DNA of 5,222 nucleotides from Halanaerobiaceae bacterium (GCA_003557445.1 PWOK01000182.1:1-5222), one strand, 5' to 3'. Counted from the stretch's first letter, positions 1 to 5,222 are shown. The notes: a model not told the origin generated them from the sequence alone. Program-made: numbers and translations.

Positions 1-1134
1 TAGTGAACCACCAATTTTATCCTGATATCTAACAGTATATGGCCAGAGGAAAGAACCTGAAATACCACCTGCCATATCACCAGCTACACTTACTTCGTCT
101 CTGAAAGGTGTAATAGCCTGGTTATCTGTAAGATAGATTCTAACTGAATCCTCTAAAGCCAGTCTCATTGCTTTATCCAGAAGTTCTTCTCTTTCTTCAA
201 GATTTCTAAAATCTCTTCTGGCCAGCCTATCAGAAACCTCATCCAGTTCTTCTGACGGTTCATAAGATTGGAATAATGGCCAGGGCATAACTCTGGGAGT
301 AAACATTTGATTCCAGCTTGCTCCCTCATCTCTAGAAACAACAGTTAAAATCCAGCCACCTGTATAAATGTGGAAATCTCCATCAGCAGGATTACCGGTT
401 AACCAAATAGGAGTTGCCTCTGCTGCTGTTAAATACATTCTTTGAACTTCAAAACCAATATCTTCCAGCAAGGTGGCTACATAATCACCTATATCCTGTC
501 TTTCATCCTCAACACGGATAGCAATTTTAATTTCTACAGCATCACCCTCAAAATGCCAGGTACCATTAACTTTTTCTGCACCAAGTTCCAGCATTTCCTC
601 TTCAATAATTTCTTCGGCCAGAGCAGGATTGTAAGCATATTTGGCTTCCAGTTCTCTGGCAGTGGTAATCATTCTAGAATAATCTGGAAGTGCTGTAGCC
701 AGAGGAAATAAACGGGGAACTGCCATTCCACCATAGAGCTCATCAGCTATATAATCCCTATCAACCAGATAATTCATGGCTTCTCTTATTTTCGGTACTG
801 CAAAGGGATTTAATTCCCCGGTTCCTTCAAAAACAGGTCCTACAGGATTAAATGTTAGTTCATTGTAGGAACCATAGGAACGTACATAAGTAAGTTCATC
901 TGAATCAAGAACCTGTTGGAAGAGTTCAGGATCTGTAATAGTATCTCCATAAATACCTATTTCATTTCCTTCTAAAAGACTAACACCTGCAGCCGGAGAT
1001 GCTTCCTCAATAACTACTATTTCTTCCAGCCAGCCACCATAGGGTATTTCCTCTTCAGCCAGTGTTACCTGAACAAATGACAGTGTCATAACAAGAGCCA
1101 GTACAAAAACCAAAGTTTTTTTCCAGTGTTGCAA
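1..1134 (-). CDS. Family 5 ABC transporter solute-binding protein, 3' end outside window
   Basis: This is the exported substrate-capture protein of an ABC importer (SBP_bac_5/DppA-OppA type, usually for peptides; the ligand here is unknown). The frame is open for 378 codons from a TTG start to the window edge, so the C-terminus is missing. The TTG lies behind a strong AAAGGAGGGTGA site. Residues 1-26 form a signal peptide: basic HWKK, a hydrophobic core at 7-23, and a TLA|EE cleavage site. There is no lipobox cysteine, so the protein is probably soluble and periplasmic. Family signatures are YNELTFNPVGPVFEGTG (90-106) and KIREAMNYLVDRDYI (115-129), followed by YGG. This second motif usually lies roughly 150 residues further in, so most of lobe I seems absent. 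The protein is rich in Asp and Glu. A consensus promoter and long leader lie upstream; permease genes would be expected outside the window. The family call is firm, the substrate is not. Confidence 0.88.
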   Translation of the reverse strand, partial: MQHWKKTLVFVLALVMTLSFVQVTLAEEEIPYGGWLEEIVVIEEASPAAGVSLLEGNEIGIYGDTITDPELFQQVLDSDELTYVRSYGSYNELTFNPVGPVFEGTGELNPFAVPKIREAMNYLVDRDYIADELYGGMAVPRLFPLATALPDYSRMITTARELEAKYAYNPALAEEIIEEEMLELGAEKVNGTWHFEGDAVEIKIAIRVEDERQDIGDYVATLLEDIGFEVQRMYLTAAEATPIWLTGNPADGDFHIYTGGWILTVVSRDEGASWNQMFTPRVMPWPLFQSYEPSEELDEVSDRLARRDFRNLEEREELLDKAMRLALEDSVRIYLTDNQAITPFRDEVSVAGDMAGGISGSFLWPYTVRYQDKIGGSL

Positions 1135-1140
1135 GATAAA

Positions 1141-1152
1141 TCACCCTCCTTT
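1141..1152 (-). promoter_or_regulatory. Ribosome binding site deciding the TTG start of the solute-binding protein
   Basis: On the minus strand this reads AAAGGAGGGTGA, followed by TTTATC and then TTG at 1134. It is close to the full anti-Shine-Dalgarno complement. No ATG or GTG lies at suitable spacing, and the TTG opens directly into a signal peptide, so this fixes the start. Confidence 0.8.
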
Positions 1153-1207
1153 TATTTTTTTATAAATGAAAATAAGAAAAATTTAAATAAAAAATTAACT
1201 CTTCGAT

Positions 1208-1220
1208 CCCCCTCCTTTTT
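1208..1220 (-). promoter_or_regulatory. Second Shine-Dalgarno-like sequence in the untranslated leader
   Basis: The minus strand reads AAAAGGAGGGGG within an A-rich run, about 65 bases upstream of the true ribosome binding site and very similar to it. No ATG, GTG or TTG follows within about 15 bases, so it does not appear to start a peptide. It could be a 30S docking site that stabilises the mRNA, like the STAB-SD of Bacillus cry3A, or simply a purine-rich accident. What is seen is the motif; the role is inference. Confidence 0.4.
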
Positions 1221-1256
1221 TTTATTAGTATTTCGACTAAAATAATGCTTATATCT

Positions 1257-1278
1257 ATAAGGGTTTATTACCCCTTAT
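1257..1278 (-). other. Stem-loop in the leader of the solute-binding protein gene
   Basis: A perfect 7-bp inverted repeat (ATAAGGG with CCCTTAT on the minus strand) encloses an 8-base loop. No T-tract follows on either strand, so it is not an ordinary intrinsic terminator. It lies about 85-105 nt downstream of the predicted transcription start. It could shield the 5' end of the message or be fortuitous in AT-rich DNA. Confidence 0.4.
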
Positions 1279-1367
1279 TTGCTTCATTTAATAATATTTA
1301 TTCACTAACATTTTTATTATTTAAAAAACTAAATTATTTAACTATAATATATATTCTAACTAATATA

Positions 1368-1396
1368 ATTATATTTTTTTCTACCTCTTTTGTCAA
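1368..1396 (-). promoter_or_regulatory. Perfect consensus sigma-70/sigma-A promoter
   Basis: On the minus strand the -35 box TTGACA (1391-1396) and the -10 box TATAAT (1368-1373) are separated by exactly 17 bp (1374-1390). All twelve consensus bases match. The predicted transcript start is near 1361, giving a leader of about 225 nt before the TTG of the solute-binding protein gene. The -35 box begins one base after the stop codon of the DJ-1 family gene. Such a match predicts strong, possibly constitutive transcription unless an operator intervenes. Confidence 0.82.
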
Positions 1397-1397
1397 G

Positions 1398-1946
1398 TTA
1401 AGGCATTAACATTGCTTTCTGTAAATTCTTAACCATCTGTTGATCTAGAAGATAATCCAAAATAGTAAAAGTAAACTCAAAAACCACACCAGGTCCTCTG
1501 GCAGTTATAATATTATTATCTACAACCACCCTTTCTTCTTGATAAATACAGGAAGGCATCTGTTTTTCAAAACCGGGATAACTGGTAGCCATTTTGTTTT
1601 CTAAAATTCCTGCTTCTTCTAAAACTATGGGAGCAGCACAAATTGCTGCTATCAATCCCTGCTTATCATTAACTTTTCTTATAAATTCAAGTACTTTTTG
1701 ACAATTTTTAAGATTCTCTGCCCCTGGCATTCCTCCAGGTAATATTATTCCTCCAGTTTCATTTATATCAAGATTATCAATAGTCTTATCAGCCTTTATC
1801 ATAATATCATGAGAACCCTTAACTTCAGGGATATCATTGATACTACAGGTTATTACATCAATTTCAGCTCTTCTCAAAATATCAATTGTGGCTATAGCCT
1901 CTATCTCTTCCAGACCATCAGCTAAAAAAACTATTAATTTATCCAT
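1398..1946 (-). CDS. DJ-1/PfpI family protein
   Basis: This 182-residue protein has the DJ-1/YajL-type class I glutamine amidotransferase-like fold. Visible features are the start FLADGLEEIEA with the conserved acidic residue Glu16 (equivalent to DJ-1 Glu18), LPGGMPGAENL (69-79), the nucleophile elbow GLIAAICAAP with Cys103, and ARGPGVVFEF (149-158). Length matches the family. DJ-1 His126 aligns with Tyr123 in a YPGFE motif. Family members are linked to oxidative or carbonyl stress, as chaperone, glyoxalase or disputed protein deglycase; the activity here cannot be read from sequence. The ATG at 1946 is preferred because AAAGGA lies 8 bases upstream, whereas an in-frame ATG three codons earlier overlaps that site. 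It stands alone between a terminator upstream and a strong promoter immediately downstream, and has no hairpin terminator of its own. Family call firm, function open. Confidence 0.92.
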   Translation of the reverse strand: MDKLIVFLADGLEEIEAIATIDILRRAEIDVITCSINDIPEVKGSHDIMIKADKTIDNLDINETGGIILPGGMPGAENLKNCQKVLEFIRKVNDKQGLIAAICAAPIVLEEAGILENKMATSYPGFEKQMPSCIYQEERVVVDNNIITARGPGVVFEFTFTILDYLLDQQMVKNLQKAMLMP

Positions 1947-1974
1947 AATGCACATCCTTTCTATTTTTTTATCT

Positions 1975-2002
1975 ATATTATTATTTCTGGATAAATAGTT
2001 AA
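1975..2002 (-). promoter_or_regulatory. Possible weak promoter of the DJ-1 family gene
   Basis: TTAACT (1997-2002) and TAATAT (1975-1980) on the minus strand are 16 bp apart, about 30 bases upstream of the start codon. Match to consensus is modest in very AT-rich DNA. A promoter is expected here because a terminator stands directly upstream, but the exact boxes are uncertain. Confidence 0.25.
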
Positions 2003-2009
2003 TTTCCTT

Positions 2010-2021
2010 TATTCTAGAATA
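2010..2021. promoter_or_regulatory. 12-bp perfect palindrome, possible operator
   Basis: TATTCTAGAATA is identical on both strands. It sits between the terminator of the upstream gene group and the putative -35 box of the DJ-1 family gene, a typical place for a dimeric regulator to bind. The 12-base string TTATTCTAGAAT recurs inside the solute-binding protein gene (near 671-682), which weakens the case for a specific site. Confidence 0.25.
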
Positions 2022-2027
2022 TAAATC

Positions 2028-2072
2028 AAAAAAAATTCCCTATTCCCGGTATACAGGAATAAGGAATTTTTT
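2028..2072 (-). terminator. Intrinsic terminator after the HTH-UTRA gene
   Basis: On the minus strand the arms AATTCCTTATTCC and GGAATAGGGAATT pair over 13 positions with one T-G wobble and a 9-base loop. Further A-T pairs extend the base, and a run of eight T follows (2028-2035). The plus strand also ends in six T but has a C-A mismatch where the minus strand has the wobble, so the minus strand is the better terminator. It closes the polA-to-regulator gene group. Confidence 0.85.
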
Positions 2073-2105
2073 ATATTATTAAAGAGAGGGGAAGCTTTAT
2101 TGTTT

Positions 2106-2786
2106 TTATACTACAATTTCTCCGGGTATTTCCATTTTTGTTAAATCACCTTTTAAATATATCCTTTCTATACCTATAGGTATTTTATTCAATAAAACAG
2201 TTCTCTGACAGGACACAATACTTTCATCTGTAGAAAAATGTTTTTCATATTTTTTTCCGGGATCTTCCACAGTTATTACATTATTCATGAATTGCAGGCG
2301 ATTTATCCCTTTTCTTCCAAGCAGATCATAGATTGAATCCAGATTCTCAAGCCTTTCCTGATTAACATCACTATCCATATATGTTATTAATTCATGAATA
2401 CAGTAAGGTGTTTCATCAACATATTGAACCTGATAAATTCTGACAAGTTCATCCTCTTCATTCATCCTTTTAATATCTGAAAATTCCTTTTCTTCAGCAG
2501 CTTCAACTTTGATTTCACCCACAGAATTATTATTATAACTGTATTCTTTTTTCAAACTTACTTTTGCCTGTAAGTCCCTGTATTTATTATCCTTTAGTCT
2601 TTCTTCCATATTTCTGGCATATTTTTCCCTTAAACTCATCAGTGATATATTAGCCTCTGATAAAATTGTCCTTACATATCTGGGAGTTGTCTGAACATGA
2701 TCAGCAATATCACTGATTTTTAAAAAGGGATCACTCTGAGCAAAATTTATTATTTGCTCCTTTTTGGTTAATTCATCAACAGCCAT
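2106..2786 (-). CDS. HTH protein with UTRA-like C-terminal domain (putative transcription regulator)
   Basis: This 226-residue protein is probably a ligand-responsive DNA-binding regulator. Residues about 10-49 form a helix-turn-helix: KISDIADHVQTTPRYVRTIL (23-42) has the spacing of two packed helices and a recognition helix. A charged, possibly helical linker runs to about 110. Residues 112-220 resemble the UTRA effector domain of the GntR/HutC family: LVRIYQVQYVDETPYCIHE (114-132), a SIYDLLGRKGI segment (151-161), then CQRTVLLNKIPIGIERIYLKGD (193-214). The winged-helix signature of GntR is not apparent. The ATG at 2786 is preferred because GAGGAGG lies 8 bases upstream; an in-frame TTG at 2837 has no such site. 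It lies 97 bases after coaE and is followed by a terminator. The UTRA assignment rests on pattern memory, and ligand and targets are unknown. Confidence 0.72.
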   Translation of the reverse strand: MAVDELTKKEQIINFAQSDPFLKISDIADHVQTTPRYVRTILSEANISLMSLREKYARNMEERLKDNKYRDLQAKVSLKKEYSYNNNSVGEIKVEAAEEKEFSDIKRMNEEDELVRIYQVQYVDETPYCIHELITYMDSDVNQERLENLDSIYDLLGRKGINRLQFMNNVITVEDPGKKYEKHFSTDESIVSCQRTVLLNKIPIGIERIYLKGDLTKMEIPGEIVV

Positions 2787-2794
2787 CTTTGATT

Positions 2795-2800
2795 CCTCCT
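2795..2800 (-). promoter_or_regulatory. Ribosome binding site deciding the start of the HTH-UTRA gene
   Basis: The minus strand reads AGGAGG here, 8 bases before the ATG at 2786. It favours this ATG over an in-frame TTG 51 bases upstream, which has no purine-rich site before it. Confidence 0.75.
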
Positions 2801-2847
2801 CATAGTAAATTTGATTTCTATTTCTATTATTGTCCAAAGTATCATAT

Positions 2848-2853
2848 ATTATA
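2848..2853 (-). promoter_or_regulatory. Possible -10 box of an internal promoter before the HTH-UTRA gene
   Basis: A perfect TATAAT lies in the 97-base gap between coaE and the regulator gene, but the hexamer 17 bp upstream (CCTATG) is a poor -35 box. If used, it would need an activator or allow weak separate transcription of the regulator. Confidence 0.25.
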
Positions 2854-2883
2854 CACTATTGAGGAGAAAACATAGGTAAGATG

Positions 2884-3465
2884 TTAAATTAATGATTTCC
2901 ATAACTTTTTAACCTGTTTTTTTAATTCCTCCCTACTGCCTGTATTATCAATTACTTCATCGGCCATTTCTTTTTTTTTCTCCAGAGAAAGCTGAGAATT
3001 AATTCTTTTTTGAGCATCTTCTTTATTATATTGATTACGTTCTTTTAGTCTTTTTATTTGAGTATTTCTATCAACATATACTACCCAGATTTGATCCATC
3101 AGATTATCAATTCCGGCTTCATAAAGTAAAGGAGCTTCAATTACAATTACATCCTGATCCTGATTATTATTAATTTCATCTTTAATTTTTTTTATTATCA
3201 ATGGGTGAGTTATCTTTTCCAGCTTTTTTAATTTATTTTTATCATTAAAGACAATTTCCCCCAGACTTTTCCGGTCAATCTTCCCGTCTTCTGACAATAT
3301 TTCTTTTCCAAATTCACCAACAACTTTTTGCCAGCCTTCCTGTTTTTTTTGTAATATTTGATGAGCTATCCCGTCAGCATCTATTATATAAGCACCAAGA
3401 TCATCCAGTATTCTGACCACAGTTGTTTTACCAGATGCTATACCTCCAGTTAAACCTATAATCAA
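2884..3465 (-). CDS. coaE: Dephospho-CoA kinase
   Basis: CoaE performs the last step of coenzyme A synthesis, phosphorylating the 3'-hydroxyl of the ribose of dephospho-CoA with ATP, in the cytoplasm. The 193-residue length is usual for the family. The P-loop GGIASGKT is at 7-14, followed by the substrate-region motif DADGIAH (29-35), THPLI (86-90), EAPLLYEAG (110-118) and the Arg/Lys-rich lid around DRNTQIKRLKERN, ending in the family's VIDNTGS. The TTG at 3465 is chosen because AGAGGAGG lies 7 bases upstream and because family members begin directly with the IGLTGGI strand. An in-frame GTG 45 bases earlier would add a tail containing the binding site itself. It follows ytaF by 66 bases in an order known from Bacillus. 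Very sure. Confidence 0.97.
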   Translation of the reverse strand: MIIGLTGGIASGKTTVVRILDDLGAYIIDADGIAHQILQKKQEGWQKVVGEFGKEILSEDGKIDRKSLGEIVFNDKNKLKKLEKITHPLIIKKIKDEINNNQDQDVIVIEAPLLYEAGIDNLMDQIWVVYVDRNTQIKRLKERNQYNKEDAQKRINSQLSLEKKKEMADEVIDNTGSREELKKQVKKLWKSLI

Positions 3466-3472
3466 TTTATTT

Positions 3473-3480
3473 CCTCCTCT
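3473..3480 (-). promoter_or_regulatory. Ribosome binding site deciding the TTG start of coaE
   Basis: AGAGGAGG on the minus strand stands 7 bases before the TTG at 3465. It rules out the upstream in-frame GTG at 3510 as the likely start. Confidence 0.8.
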
Positions 3481-3531
3481 TTTACTATAGTTAATATTAT
3501 ATATAACCACAGTAATTGAAATTCATATCTA

Positions 3532-4188
3532 TCAGGAAATTAAAGTTACAATACCAAGTAGAATAATTATTAACCCGGGAAATACTTCAAAACGGGAAGG
3601 AACAATATTACCAATCTTATCTCCTGTAATTAAACCTGTTTTAATAAATATAAATTTACTAAGACCAATACAGACAGGTAAAATATAACCAGAAAATCCT
3701 GTTAAACCAGCACCAAGGCCTGCTCCCAGTGCATCCAGGGCCAGGGCAAAACCCAGTATAATAGCTTCCAGTAAACCGATTGAACCAGATCCATCCAGAT
3801 CAGCAGTAACCGGTTTTTTCAGTATTTTAATCATAATTCCCAGTGAATTAAGGTTTAGTGAAAATATAAGCTTATTATCCTGAATTTTACCGGTATCCTG
3901 TTGATGATTATTACATTTGATATATGCCGAATAAATAATCCATAAACCTATACCAATTAATAATACCCCTCCCAGTCTTTCTGCAAACTGTTCAGTAAAC
4001 AATTCAGCAATAACCGCTCCCAGACTGATGGTCATATATATAGCTAGAGCTGAAATTGAACTAATTATAATTAAAGGCATTATACCGATTTTAATATTCC
4101 TCAATCCATAGGCAACACCAACACTAAATCCATCAACACTTACTGCCACAGCTAGAATAACAAGTGGCCACAGGTCCGGCAAATTCAT
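3532..4188 (-). CDS. ytaF: Sporulation-type membrane protein YtaF (MntP-like fold)
   Basis: This 218-residue integral membrane protein has about six hydrophobic segments (roughly 6-28, 35-61, 68-88, 137-162, 165-185 and 200-217). Two related halves each carry an aspartate in a Gly/Ala-rich helix: SVDGFSVGVAYGLR (17-30, Asp19) and ALDALGAGLGAGL (150-162, Asp152). That is the arrangement of the MntP/cadmium-resistance/LysE-like transporters. The cytoplasmic loop motif KKPVTADLDGSGSI (124-137) is typical of YtaF. In Bacillus the gene is tied to sporulation, but its substrate and mechanism are not established; metal ion export is a guess from fold. The start is clear: AGGAGGGAGG lies directly upstream of the ATG at 4188. 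It sits between mutM and coaE as in Bacillus. Presence of ytaF hints at a spore-forming ancestry but does not prove sporulation. Confidence 0.92.
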   Translation of the reverse strand: MNLPDLWPLVILAVAVSVDGFSVGVAYGLRNIKIGIMPLIIISSISALAIYMTISLGAVIAELFTEQFAERLGGVLLIGIGLWIIYSAYIKCNNHQQDTGKIQDNKLIFSLNLNSLGIMIKILKKPVTADLDGSGSIGLLEAIILGFALALDALGAGLGAGLTGFSGYILPVCIGLSKFIFIKTGLITGDKIGNIVPSRFEVFPGLIIILLGIVTLIS

Positions 4189-4190
4189 TA

Positions 4191-4200
4191 CCTCCCTCCT
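4191..4200 (-). promoter_or_regulatory. Strong ribosome binding site of ytaF
   Basis: AGGAGGGAGG on the minus strand, directly before TA and the ATG at 4188. Two overlapping AGG-rich registers are present; the upstream AGGAGG has the better spacing of 6 bases. Confidence 0.7.
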
Positions 4201-4271
4201 GTCAATAAGTTACTTAAATATTATATGAGAGGTAAAATGAATTTGATAATTATATCTTGAAAAATAGTGAT

Positions 4272-5096
4272 TTATTTCTGGCACTCAGGGCAAAAATGAC
4301 TGCTCCTGCCGGCTATCTTTTCTTTTTTTATTATACTACCACATTCAGGACATGGTTTTTTAGTTTTTTGATATACTTTTAATTTATCCTGAAAGGCTCC
4401 TGACTCTCCCTGTATATTAACATAATCTGAAAATGAAGTTCCACAAAACTTAATAGCTTTTTTGAGTATCTTTTGTATGGCCTGATATAATTTTTCTAAT
4501 TCCTGTTCATCCAGGGTATCTGCCTTTCTATCCGGGAGAATCCCGGCTTCAAAAAGGCTTTCATCAGTATAGATATTTCCCAGACCAGCAATAAAATCCT
4601 GTTTCAAAAGTAAGGCTTTTATATTTGTTTTTCTGTTCTTAAATAATTTCTTAAAATCCTGTAGCTGAAAATCCTCATCCAGTGGTTCCGGACCCAGTTT
4701 ATTAAGACTACCCGCTTTATCCCATTCATTTTCATTTATCATATATACCCGGCCAAATTTACGTATATTATTAAACCTGAGATCATTTTTATTGTCCAGT
4801 CTAAATATTATATGAGTATGTTTATCATAGGGTTTAGAAGTTTTCTTTATTACAAGTTTACCTGTCATCCTGAGATGAATGATAATAAAGTTGTTTTTCT
4901 CCAGGCAGATAATAATATATTTACCTCTTCTTTGAACATCAATTATTTTTTTATTTTTTGCTTTTTTAATAAAAATATTTTTTTCTGGATAAGCGACCAA
5001 TCTTTCATCTTTTACAATAACATTTTTAATAATACAATTTCTAACACTTTTCTTTAAGCCCTCTACAATAGTATGAACTTCAGGCAATTCAGGCAT
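4272..5096 (-). CDS. mutM: Formamidopyrimidine-DNA glycosylase / AP lyase
   Basis: MutM (Fpg) removes oxidised purines such as 8-oxoguanine from DNA and cuts the resulting abasic site. It has 274 residues, the family's usual length. It begins MPELPEV, where Pro2 becomes the catalytic N-terminal proline after Met removal and Glu3 is the catalytic acid. RRGKY (56-60) holds the conserved lysine, HLRMTGKL (74-81) follows, and the helix-two-turn-helix lies around AGLGNIYTDESLFEAGILP (170-188). The C-terminal zinc finger is complete: Cys249, Cys252, Cys269 and Cys272, with Arg264 in the hairpin. In the usual FND-x-RKFG motif Asn110 replaces Asp, a small oddity. The ATG at 5096 is certain because Pro2 must follow it; an upstream in-frame TTG at 5162 overlaps polA and would destroy the active site. 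It follows polA by 13 bases and is probably translated from the same message. Confidence 0.97.
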   Translation of the reverse strand: MPELPEVHTIVEGLKKSVRNCIIKNVIVKDERLVAYPEKNIFIKKAKNKKIIDVQRRGKYIIICLEKNNFIIIHLRMTGKLVIKKTSKPYDKHTHIIFRLDNKNDLRFNNIRKFGRVYMINENEWDKAGSLNKLGPEPLDEDFQLQDFKKLFKNRKTNIKALLLKQDFIAGLGNIYTDESLFEAGILPDRKADTLDEQELEKLYQAIQKILKKAIKFCGTSFSDYVNIQGESGAFQDKLKVYQKTKKPCPECGSIIKKEKIAGRSSHFCPECQK

Positions 5097-5098
5097 TT

Positions 5099-5107
5099 GA
5101 TCACCTT
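5099..5107 (-). promoter_or_regulatory. Ribosome binding site deciding the start of mutM
   Basis: AAGGTGATC on the minus strand complements the 3' end of 16S rRNA. It fills almost the whole 13-base gap between the polA stop codon and the mutM ATG, which suggests coupled translation of the two repair genes. Confidence 0.75.
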
Positions 5108-5109
5108 CT

Positions 5110-5222
5110 TTAAATATTATAATCCTCTTTATCTCTCCAGTTTTGACCTGTTTGTAAATCAACAGTTAAAGGTACATTCAACTTAACCGCTTTTTCCATT
5201 TCGGTTTTTACTATCTCTGCCA
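5110..5222 (-). CDS. polA: DNA polymerase I, C-terminal end only
   Basis: Only the last 36 complete codons and a TAA stop are present; the rest lies beyond the right edge. The translation contains EIVKTEMEKAVKLNVPLTVD, the closing stretch of the family A polymerase domain. It is followed by a GQNWRD motif corresponding to the G-x-NW-x-x-x ending of bacterial Pol I. The last residues KEDYNI form a short extra tail. Pol I fills gaps in excision repair and removes Okazaki primers. Its place directly before mutM, a base-excision repair enzyme that makes gaps Pol I can fill, matches the Bacillus order. The fragment is short but the family match is specific. Confidence 0.9.
   Translation of the reverse strand, partial: AEIVKTEMEKAVKLNVPLTVDLQTGQNWRDKEDYNI

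Noticed and set aside
442..711. Open plus-strand frame of 89 codons
   Set aside because: It lies wholly inside the solute-binding protein gene on the other strand, has no ribosome binding site and gives a low-complexity, Phe/Asn-rich product.
1257..1278. Stem-loop as terminator of the DJ-1 family gene
   Set aside because: No T-tract follows on the minus strand, and the strong promoter for the next gene lies upstream of it, so termination here would silence that gene.
1279..1340. Very short frames (7 and 10 codons) starting with ATG in the leader of the solute-binding protein gene
   Set aside because: Neither ATG has a ribosome binding site, and neither peptide shows a run of regulatory codons that would suggest attenuation.
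4220..4248. TATAAT in the mutM-ytaF gap as an internal promoter
   Set aside because: The -10 box is perfect but the -35 position reads TATCAA, a poor match, and such hexamers are expected by chance in this AT-rich gap.
4812..5057. Open plus-strand frame of 81 codons
   Set aside because: It is antisense to mutM, has Phe/Asn/Ile-rich content typical of antisense AT-rich frames, and shows no family match.
5097..5162. Possible N-terminal extension of mutM from a TTG at 5162
   Set aside because: It would overlap polA and hide Pro2, the catalytic N-terminus; the binding site at 5099-5107 points to the ATG at 5096.

Overview
The window is AT-rich bacterial DNA with every recognisable gene on the minus strand. 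Strong AGGAGG-type ribosome binding sites, frequent TTG starts, and the order polA-mutM-ytaF-coaE (known from Bacillus and other spore-forming Firmicutes) point to a low-GC Firmicute. Two things suggest a diderm, possibly halophilic lineage such as Halanaerobiales. The solute-binding protein at the left edge is acidic, and it has a plain type I signal peptide with no lipobox cysteine. This placement is inference from style and synteny only.

Reading with the minus strand, from right to left: the last 36 residues of DNA polymerase I (5110-5222, cut by the window edge); mutM, a formamidopyrimidine-DNA glycosylase (4272-5096); ytaF, a sporulation-type membrane protein (3532-4188); coaE, dephospho-CoA kinase (2884-3465); and a gene for an HTH protein with a UTRA-like C-terminal domain (2106-2786). 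A strong hairpin terminator at 2028-2072 closes this group. polA and mutM are only 13 bases apart. The other gaps are 66-97 bases, with no terminator seen in them, so a polA-to-regulator transcript is plausible.

Beyond the terminator lies a separate gene for a DJ-1/PfpI-family protein (1398-1946). One base after its stop codon begins a perfect consensus promoter (TTGACA, 17-bp spacer, TATAAT; 1368-1396). It should produce a leader of about 225 nt before a family 5 ABC-transporter solute-binding protein (1-1134). That gene runs off the left edge and is open for 378 codons without a stop. The leader holds a small stem-loop and a second Shine-Dalgarno-like sequence that has no start codon behind it.

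Most of the window is housekeeping: DNA repair and replication, coenzyme A synthesis, and a stress-type protein. The less ordinary parts are the solute-binding protein, which appears to lack much of the usual N-terminal lobe, its promoter and leader, and the regulator, whose UTRA-like domain sits behind a DNA-binding domain that does not look like GntR. I saw no tRNA or rRNA gene, CRISPR array, insertion sequence or phage gene.
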